From: DATDYW01 sp036516995
GTDB taxonomy: Bacteria > Patescibacteriota > Minisyncoccia > Phycocordibacterales > JAACPR01
Reading direction: 5' to 3'
Assembly (NCBI GenBank): GCA_036516995.1
Contig: DATDYW010000039.1
Coordinates: forward strand, 1-6,271
Length of the DNA: 6,271 nucleotides
Part shown: positions 1 to 4,285 of the stretch, piece after piece
Numbering within the stretch: the first letter of the stretch is position 1
How the letters are laid out: the number at the start of each line of letters is the position of its first letter
Notes under the pieces: generated by a model
Told to the model about the DNA's origin: nothing
Database searches by the model: none
The model's input: the letters and a program-made list of their open reading frames with translations, nothing else
Position numbers and translations under genes: made by a program

Positions 1-516
1 GAAGAAGTTGCCCTGGAACTGCATCGCGAACGGCATCCAAACATCCCCTATCGTTGAGTAGTGCTCTAGCTCTTTTGTTTTAACTGCGTAGCTACCAGGT
101 GGTGTTTCCCAGGCGGTGCCGGGGCGGCCGCGCGAGAGAATGTCGTAGGAAGTTGAGGCGACGCCGTCCTCGAAGAGGTAGAGCTTCATCTCGGAGAGGT
201 TTGCCACTATCGCCTTCCCCTCCTGCGGCAGCGGGTAAGCCGCGGCGATGCGACCACCATCGAGCGTGACAGGAACTTCGACGAGGCTCCGCGCAAAATT
301 AACGACGCTAGTAGTAGCCTCGACCGCAACTTCCTCAGCCTTGTCGGCAACAGCCACTGCGCGGTCACTAAAAAGCGCAAAGCCAATACCGATAACGGCC
401 ACAACAGCAACGGCACCGAGAATCAGAGCTGCTCGCTTCCGTTGGTTGGGCGGGTGAACGGATGTTTCATAAAAGTCTGAAACAACCTGATTGTCTTCGA
501 TAATTTCTGGCGGCAT
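1..516 (-). CDS. L,D-transpeptidase (YkuD fold), membrane-anchored; C-terminal part outside the window
   Basis: The gene runs off the left edge. It starts at the ATG at 516-514, and 172 codons are visible with no stop. Residues 1-27 are a short polar, presumably cytoplasmic tail. Residues 28-50 form one hydrophobic segment (ALILGAVAVVAVIGIGFALF), followed by an Ala/Val-rich linker to about residue 80. From about residue 101 the sequence matches the start of a YkuD domain: KAIVANLSEMKLYLFEDG, then RPGTAWETPPGSYAV (131-145), then WMPFAMQFQGNFF (160-172), as in extracytoplasmic L,D-transpeptidases. Such enzymes crosslink peptidoglycan through meso-diaminopimelate or exchange its terminal residue. 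The catalytic His/HGC(x)N region would lie just past the edge, so activity cannot be confirmed. The gene follows a terminator and probably has its own promoter. No Shine-Dalgarno is seen. Family assignment is strong; the exact substrate is unknown. Confidence 0.87.
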   Translation of the reverse strand, partial: MPPEIIEDNQVVSDFYETSVHPPNQRKRAALILGAVAVVAVIGIGFALFSDRAVAVADKAEEVAVEATTSVVNFARSLVEVPVTLDGGRIAAAYPLPQEGKAIVANLSEMKLYLFEDGVASTSYDILSRGRPGTAWETPPGSYAVKTKELEHYSTIGDVWMPFAMQFQGNFF

Positions 517-524
517 GTAACCGC

Positions 525-530
525 ATTGTA
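525..530 (-). promoter_or_regulatory. Candidate -10 box (TACAAT) for the L,D-transpeptidase gene
   Basis: On the minus strand, TACAAT ends 8 nt before the ATG at 516. A transcript starting about 7 nt after the box would begin at or next to the start codon, so the mRNA would be leaderless or nearly so. That agrees with the lack of a Shine-Dalgarno. No convincing TTGACA-like -35 lies 16-18 nt upstream, so the promoter call rests on one hexamer and the context (just after a terminator). Confidence 0.4.
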
Positions 531-566
531 ACCGAAGCAGCAGCCGAGGTGTGATAATGAAAGGCC

Positions 567-587
567 CGGCCACGCTCGGCGCGGCCG
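567..587 (-). other. GC-rich hairpin between terminator and L,D-transpeptidase gene
   Basis: On the minus strand CGGCCGCG pairs with CGTGGCCG around a 5-nt CCGAG loop. This makes an 8-bp stem with one G-U wobble. The wobble becomes A-C on the plus strand, so the stem is better in minus-strand RNA. It sits directly after the U-rich tract of the VOC terminator and is followed only by a short CTTTC, so it is not a canonical terminator itself. It may block read-through, back up the first terminator, or protect a 3' end. Its role is unknown. Confidence 0.4.
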
Positions 588-612
588 AAAAAGAAAAGCC
601 CCGCTTGGGGCT
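587..612 (-). terminator. Rho-independent terminator of the AAA+/VOC transcript
   Basis: On the minus strand AGCCCC-AAGC-GGGGCT (612-597) is a perfect 6-bp stem with a 4-nt loop. It is followed immediately by TTTCTTTTTC, a U-rich tract in RNA. The first bases of the stem are shared with the TAG stop codon of the VOC gene (613-611), so the terminator begins inside the coding sequence. It ends the transcript coming from the right and separates it from the L,D-transpeptidase gene. The plus strand has an A-tract instead of a T-tract after the stem on the relevant side, so it works in one direction only. Confidence 0.85.
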
Positions 613-976
613 AGCCGACGAACTGCTGGAAGAGGACCACGGCGCGACCGTCGGGATCACGGGCAATCGCGACTAGACCGCCGCTCACGCTGCGGATCTG
701 CGCTGCAGCCTGGTCAATTGCGTCGAGCGAGGCCTCGACTTTGGTGACATAGAGGAGCACGGCGTCCCTCTTTCGGTCCTGGTAGATTTCGAGTAGGAAC
801 GGCTCCACCGAGCTGAGCTGGGCGGTGTGCGCCAGGTGCCATGGGCCGTCGCCGTGGTGCTCCTGGTCGAACTCCAGGCCGAGCTTCCGGTAGAACTGGG
901 CAGTGGCGTGCATGTCCTTCGCGGCGAGCACGACGCCGCCGAACGATGTGGAATGATTTGTAGTTGAGGTACCCAT
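611..976 (-). CDS. VOC/glyoxalase-fold small protein
   Basis: 121 residues, the usual length for a single-chain two-module VOC (vicinal oxygen chelate) protein. Module 1 has the typical strand-helix start (GGVVLAAKDMHATAQFYRKLGLEF, read from residue 13) and ends in LLEIYQD (61-67). Module 2 ends with the hallmark DPDG (107-110) followed by RAVVLFQQF. In metal-dependent VOC enzymes the first strand carries a His and the last strand a Glu (DPDGxxxE). Here the aligned positions are Gly14 and Val114, so at least two of the usual metal ligands are missing; Glu63 remains. This argues against a classical glyoxalase I and leaves a binding protein, a bleomycin-resistance-like protein or a divergent enzyme. 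The start lies 15 nt after the stop of the AAA+ gene, so it is the last gene of that operon. Function not known. Confidence 0.82.
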   Translation of the reverse strand: MGTSTTNHSTSFGGVVLAAKDMHATAQFYRKLGLEFDQEHHGDGPWHLAHTAQLSSVEPFLLEIYQDRKRDAVLLYVTKVEASLDAIDQAAAQIRSVSGGLVAIARDPDGRAVVLFQQFVG

Positions 977-985
977 GCGGGCACC
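968..985 (-). promoter_or_regulatory. Hairpin over the VOC start codon
   Basis: In minus-strand RNA GGUGCCC pairs with GGGUACC (one G-U wobble) around a GCAU loop. The AU of the AUG start (976-974) is in the loop and its G is in the stem. The only Shine-Dalgarno-like run (AGGG, 987-984) partly overlaps the stem. A ribosome terminating at the AAA+ stop (994-992) would cover and open the hairpin, which would couple VOC translation to that of the upstream gene. Structure is seen; coupling is inferred. Confidence 0.4.
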
Positions 986-991
986 CTAGCC

Positions 992-3436
992 TCAGGCCCG
1001 CTTCGCTGTCAACTTCCCACCGGGCTCTACCTCTACCTGCAGCGAGTCGCCCGGCTTCACTTCACCAGCTACGATTGCGTCGGCGACGGCCGATTCAATC
1101 TGACCCTCCACCGCTCGACGCATTGCACGAGCGCCAAACGCTCTGTCCTCGCCCGCCTTCGCCACAAACTGGAGCAGCGGCTCGGTGACGAGCAACCGGT
1201 AGCTCTTCTCCGCGAGCTTCTTCGCAGCCTTCCGCAGCAGCGTCGCCGCCACCCCCTTCCGGGACTCCACCGAGAGCGGCGCGAAGCAGATGACGCCGTC
1301 GAAGCGGTTCATCAGCTCGGGTGAGAAGCTGCCGTCGCGCACCGCCGCCGCCACAATCGCGTCACGCGAGGGTGACGGCGCCCCAGTTGAGAGTGCCTCG
1401 TAGTAGAGGTTCGCGCCGGCGTTGCTCGTTGCCACCACCACGAAGTTCTTCGCAGAGACCTTCTCGCCCTCGGCGTCGGTAAAGCGCCCCTCGTCGAGAA
1501 TCTGCAGGAAGAGGTCGCGCGCCGCCTTGCTCGCCTTCTCGATCTCGTCGATGAGCAGGAGTCCGCCGCGTTTCTCGCGCAGCGCGCTGGAGAGCAGGCC
1601 CTGCCGCTCGCTCCCCGGGAAGCCGATGAGCTTGCCGAGGGCGTCGCCGCCGGAGAACTCGCTCATGTCGAGACGCACCATTCGATCCTCGCCGCCGAAG
1701 TACGCCGCGGCGAGCGCCTTGGCCGTCTCCGTCTTGCCGACGCCGGTCGGCCCCAGGAAAAGGAAAGACGCCGTCGGCCGGTCGGACGCGGCGAGCCCCG
1801 CCCGCGATCGCCGCACCGCCTCGGCCACCGCCGTCACCGCCGCCTCCTGCCCGACGACGCGCTCGGTGAGCTCCGCCTCGAGCCGCGCGAGCCGGCCCCG
1901 CTCGTCGACGCCCACCTCCCCCGCCGAGATGCCGGTGATCGCCTTCACCGCGGCGTGCACATCTTCGGCGTTGAGAACGTGACGGCCCGCCGAGGCGACT
2001 GCGGCAACCGCCGCGCGCAGCAGGTCGGCCGAACGATCCTCCGGCGCACCATCTTCTAGGTAGCGGCGAGTGTCTTCGGCGACGGCAAAAACGGCTTGCA
2101 CGGTTGCAAAGACGCCGCTGCCAGAGAAAGCGCGGTCGGCTTCCTCTTCAACAAAACGTAGTAGCGCCACGCCCTCGGGCGATTCAACAACCACGCGCTC
2201 GAAGCCGCGCATCAGGTCGCGGTCGGGCTCGACGGTGTCGTGGAAGGCCTTGCGCGACTCGATGGCGACGAGCGGCAGGCCGCGCGCGGCGACGGCTTCC
2301 TGAATAATCGCCGTGAAGTCGGAGCCGAAGGCGCGAGCCGCCTCGATGGCGCTCGCGACGGCGGTGAGCACCACCACGGTGTCGCCCGCCATCGCCGCCT
2401 GATTGAGCGCTCGGCGAATGGCGACCTCGAATTCATCGCGTGAGCCGACGGTGGAGGCGAGCGAGCCGGCATCGAGCACGTAGAAGCGGCGACCCTCGAG
2501 CCCGGGCCGCGCGTCGCCCCGATCGGCGCGCCGCGCCACCGCCGCGACGACGGCGAAGGCTGCCGCCGCCTCGGGCGCCACCACGAAGGCGTTGCCGCCG
2601 TCGCCGGCCGCGAGAATTTCCTCGACGCGCGAAACGGCCGGGGCGAAAGCGCGGGCGGCTTCCTCGGCGTGGGCGTAGGCGGCGTGGTTAGCAATCGGCG
2701 TTGCCACTCGCTCGAGCGAGAAGACCTGGCCGTAGGCCCAGGTGCGGCCGATAGATGGCACCCGGGCGAGGTTCTCCGCGCGCCACCAGGCGGCGCGTTC
2801 GCGGAGAGATCGCTCCTCGCGGGAAACCCAGGCGAACGCCTCGAGGAAATGGTCGGCGCGAATTGCCTTCTGCTCGAGAAAGCGCCGGAGCCCGCCGTCC
2901 TGCCTGTGGGCAGACTCGGCTAGCTCCGCCAACGAGCAAATGCCGTCCTCGCCTGGGTTGATTGCGAGCGAGGCCGCCGGGCAGCGCTCGCGGTCAGACT
3001 TCAGAAACTCGGCGGGCTCGTCGCGTGGAATACCGAGACGGAGGAACGCGTACCGGCCAAGGCGCGAGCGCAGGAGCGAGCCGGTAAAATCTTCGCGATC
3101 GGAGAGAATGGCAATCGCCGCTGCGTCGTAGTCAACGCGCGCCTTCCGGAAGTAGTACGAGAAGAAGTACGCCTCGAGGCAGTGCGCGGCAACCCAGAGC
3201 GAGAAAACCACCAGGAACAGCCCGCGCAGCCGAGTTGACTGCTCGACGAGCGTTGCAAACGCCGGCAGCCAGCCGTACTCGGCGAGCGCGGCGAGACCCA
3301 CCAGCGCGAGTACGGCAAAAACAGCCCACGCCAGAATTCGCATCGCGCGGTGCCGCGCCTCGTACGACTCGAGTCGCTCCAGCGTGGCAGCTGGTTTGAA
3401 TGGATCGGCGAGGCGAAGCAGCTCGGGGAAGGTCAT
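992..3436 (-). CDS. Membrane-anchored Clp/HSP100-like AAA+ ATPase with a degenerate first ATPase domain
   Basis: 814 residues. Two hydrophobic segments (about 33-56 and 72-96) form a membrane hairpin. Basic residues on both outer sides place N-terminus and ATPase in the cytoplasm. Residues 100-260 are helical and end in a GRTWAYGQVFSLERV stretch comparable to the ClpC linker before D1. Residues 266-505 align with Clp D1 (VSRVEEIL, LDAGSL at 321-326, DEFEVAIRRAL, ITGIS at the end), but Walker A is replaced (287-294, APEAAAAF) and Walker B is replaced (about 354-360). There is no ClpB-type middle coiled coil. D2 (about 515-805) is intact: VVGQ (527-530), Walker A GPTGVGKT (562-569), Walker B LLLIDE (626-631), sensor 1 TSN (670-672), arginine finger R711 in NRFDG, sensor 2 GAR (768-770). 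The GYVG pore loop is shortened to GFPGSERQG, and no IGF/VGF ClpP tripeptide follows TSNAGA. Start overlaps the stop of the upstream membrane gene. Likely a membrane-bound unfoldase or remodeller; substrate unknown. Confidence 0.9.
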   Translation of the reverse strand: MTFPELLRLADPFKPAATLERLESYEARHRAMRILAWAVFAVLALVGLAALAEYGWLPAFATLVEQSTRLRGLFLVVFSLWVAAHCLEAYFFSYYFRKARVDYDAAAIAILSDREDFTGSLLRSRLGRYAFLRLGIPRDEPAEFLKSDRERCPAASLAINPGEDGICSLAELAESAHRQDGGLRRFLEQKAIRADHFLEAFAWVSREERSLRERAAWWRAENLARVPSIGRTWAYGQVFSLERVATPIANHAAYAHAEEAARAFAPAVSRVEEILAAGDGGNAFVVAPEAAAAFAVVAAVARRADRGDARPGLEGRRFYVLDAGSLASTVGSRDEFEVAIRRALNQAAMAGDTVVVLTAVASAIEAARAFGSDFTAIIQEAVAARGLPLVAIESRKAFHDTVEPDRDLMRGFERVVVESPEGVALLRFVEEEADRAFSGSGVFATVQAVFAVAEDTRRYLEDGAPEDRSADLLRAAVAAVASAGRHVLNAEDVHAAVKAITGISAGEVGVDERGRLARLEAELTERVVGQEAAVTAVAEAVRRSRAGLAASDRPTASFLFLGPTGVGKTETAKALAAAYFGGEDRMVRLDMSEFSGGDALGKLIGFPGSERQGLLSSALREKRGGLLLIDEIEKASKAARDLFLQILDEGRFTDAEGEKVSAKNFVVVATSNAGANLYYEALSTGAPSPSRDAIVAAAVRDGSFSPELMNRFDGVICFAPLSVESRKGVAATLLRKAAKKLAEKSYRLLVTEPLLQFVAKAGEDRAFGARAMRRAVEGQIESAVADAIVAGEVKPGDSLQVEVEPGGKLTAKRA
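3433..3436 (-). promoter_or_regulatory. ATGA stop/start overlap coupling membrane protein to AAA+ ATPase
   Basis: The stop codon of the 130-residue membrane protein (TGA) and the start of the AAA+ gene (ATG) share two bases. The sequence before the ATG (CGCACTAACCCG) holds no Shine-Dalgarno, so AAA+ initiation most likely depends on ribosomes terminating on the upstream gene. Confidence 0.75.
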
Positions 3437-3825
3437 CGGGTTAGTGCGATGAAACCGAGGCTCAGGGTGGCGGCGAGCGCGGCGGGGAGGAGCAACCAGG
3501 CGGCTATGGTGATTAGTCCGCCTACCGCCGCGACGATGTAGCAGCCGAGCGCGAAGGCAATTGCGCAGGTTCGAGCGACTATGCCAACCACCCGCATCAT
3601 CGCGTTAGCGGCAGAGGACGCTAGACGGTCCTCGATGCCGCCGCGCTCGTGGTCCTCAATACGCTGGAACGGCGAAAAGAACGTGCGCAGGTGAAGCCGC
3701 ACGGCGGTGAGCTCGGTCACGAAGCGGAATGACCGCCCCCACAACGCAAGCGCCTCGACAAAGCCCCGGCTGTAGTGCCAGGCGAGGTAGCGGAACGGGA
3801 GCGCGATGGCGTCGCCGAGGTGCAT
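3433..3825 (-). CDS. Small membrane protein, probable partner of the AAA+ ATPase
   Basis: 130 residues from the ATG at 3825. A longer frame starting at 3906 exists, but its extra 27 codons would run through the 30-bp palindrome and give an implausible Cys-rich leader (residues such as YGCKCVCG), so I use the downstream start. Residues 1-60 are amphipathic and aromatic (ALPFRYLAWHYSRGF, then LHLRTFFSPFQRIED at 45-58). Residues 76-128 are strongly hydrophobic and make two membrane segments (roughly 83-104 and 107-127). The LRTFFSPF pattern resembles small membrane proteins that I recall next to Clp-like ATPases in Parcubacteria; this is from memory, not from a search. Its TGA overlaps the ATG of the AAA+ gene by 4 nt (ATGA, 3436-3433), so the two are translationally coupled and probably made in fixed ratio. 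No enzymatic motif is visible. Confidence 0.8.
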   Translation of the reverse strand: MHLGDAIALPFRYLAWHYSRGFVEALALWGRSFRFVTELTAVRLHLRTFFSPFQRIEDHERGGIEDRLASSAANAMMRVVGIVARTCAIAFALGCYIVAAVGGLITIAAWLLLPAALAATLSLGFIALTR

Positions 3826-3838
3826 AGGCGTTGTAAAA

Positions 3839-3844
3839 ATTTTA
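3839..3844 (-). promoter_or_regulatory. Candidate -10 box (TAAAAT) for the membrane protein/AAA+ operon
   Basis: TAAAAT ends 13 nt before the ATG at 3825 and lies in a small AT-rich inverted repeat (GTAAAA-A-TTTTAC on the plus strand, 3833-3845), the only AT-rich patch nearby. The region where a -35 would fall is the edge of the 30-bp palindrome. No Shine-Dalgarno precedes the ATG (ACAACGCCT). A start about 7 nt after the box would give a leader of only a few bases. Confidence 0.45.
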
Positions 3845-3860
3845 CCACGCGGCCCGCATA

Positions 3861-3890
3861 CACATTTGCAACCGTACGGTTGCAAATGTG
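3861..3890. repeat. Perfect 30-bp palindrome, candidate operator
   Basis: The half-site CACATTTGCAACCGT is followed directly by its exact reverse complement ACGGTTGCAAATGTG, with no spacer and no mismatch. It lies in the spacer between the csaA-like gene and the membrane protein/AAA+ operon, about 17 nt upstream of the candidate -10 box. It therefore covers the -35 region, the usual place for a repressor site. It is not followed by a T-tract on either strand, so it is not an ordinary terminator. In RNA it could also fold as a ~13-bp stem with a 4-nt loop. The symmetry is seen; the role as an operator bound by a dimeric regulator is inferred. Confidence 0.65.
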
Positions 3891-3917
3891 CAACGACCTT
3901 GACCACTCGAGGCTAGG

Positions 3918-4256
3918 CTAGAACAGCTTGGCGCCGTTCGGCACCCTCCGCTCTGGCTGCGCGAGAACGACGTTGCCGTTCTCGTCGGGGAAGCCGGTGG
4001 TGAGGCACTCGGAAACGAACGGGCCAATCTGCTTCGTCGGAAAGTTCACCACGCCAATGACCTGCTTCCCTACCAGCTCCTCGAGTTTGTAGTTCGCGAC
4101 AATTTGCACGCTCGAACGCTTCGTTCCAATTTCGGCACCGAAGTCGATGGTCAGCTTGTACGCAGGCTTCTTCGCCTCCGGAAACGGCTCCGCGGTAACA
4201 ATTGTTCCGACGCGCAGCTCCACCTTTTCGAAGTCGGGCCAGGTGATGGTTTCCAT
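3918..4256 (-). CDS. csaA: CsaA-like tRNA-binding OB-fold protein
   Basis: 112 residues from the ATG at 4256, the normal length of CsaA. An upstream in-frame ATG (4316) is rejected because its 20 extra residues (MVAGCCCRGVGGDVAARICD) overlap the ftsQ end and are absent in the family. The whole chain is one tRNA-binding domain: DFEKVELRVGTIVTAEPFPE (8-27), KKPAYKLTIDFG, SSVQIVANY, VNFPTKQIGPFVSECLTTGF, and the end VPNGAKLF, all close to the family pattern. These are small dimeric OB-fold proteins related to the C-terminal domain of MetRS and to Arc1p/Trbp111. They bind tRNA, and CsaA has been linked to protein export as a chaperone; which role applies here cannot be read. The gene begins 29 nt after the ftsQ stop with no Shine-Dalgarno and with a -10-like box, so it may have its own transcript as well as read-through. 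Confidence 0.92.
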   Translation of the reverse strand: METITWPDFEKVELRVGTIVTAEPFPEAKKPAYKLTIDFGAEIGTKRSSVQIVANYKLEELVGKQVIGVVNFPTKQIGPFVSECLTTGFPDENGNVVLAQPERRVPNGAKLF

Positions 4257-4263
4257 ATCACAA

Positions 4264-4269
4264 ATTCTA
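4264..4269 (-). promoter_or_regulatory. Candidate -10 box (TAGAAT) for the csaA-like gene
   Basis: TAGAAT ends 7 nt before the ATG at 4256, inside the 29-nt gap after ftsQ. The gap carries no Shine-Dalgarno at a useful distance. Transcription starting about 7 nt downstream would begin at the start codon. No clear -35 is found; one would have to lie within the end of ftsQ. Confidence 0.35.
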
Positions 4270-4285
4270 GCGGCAACGTCGCCCC

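Noticed and set aside
1422..1982. 186-codon open frame on the plus strand opposite the AAA+ D2 domain
   Set aside because: Low-complexity Ser/Arg/Ala product, fully inside a gene with intact AAA+ motifs on the other strand.
2100..2110. ACGGTTGCAAA, an 11-base match to half of the 30-bp palindrome, inside the AAA+ gene
   Set aside because: It encodes an ordinary Phe-Ala-Thr-Val stretch in frame and has no symmetric partner; a similar CGTTGCAAAC at about 3252 also encodes Phe-Ala-Thr. Probably codon coincidence.
3861..3890. 30-bp palindrome as a Rho-independent terminator
   Set aside because: Neither strand has a T-run after the stem (TATGCGGGCC on the minus strand, CAACGACC on the plus strand).
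3826..3906. N-terminal extension of the small membrane protein (start at 3906)
   Set aside because: The extra codons translate the 30-bp palindrome and the AT-rich box into a Cys-rich leader that does not fit; the ATG at 3825 begins the plausible protein.
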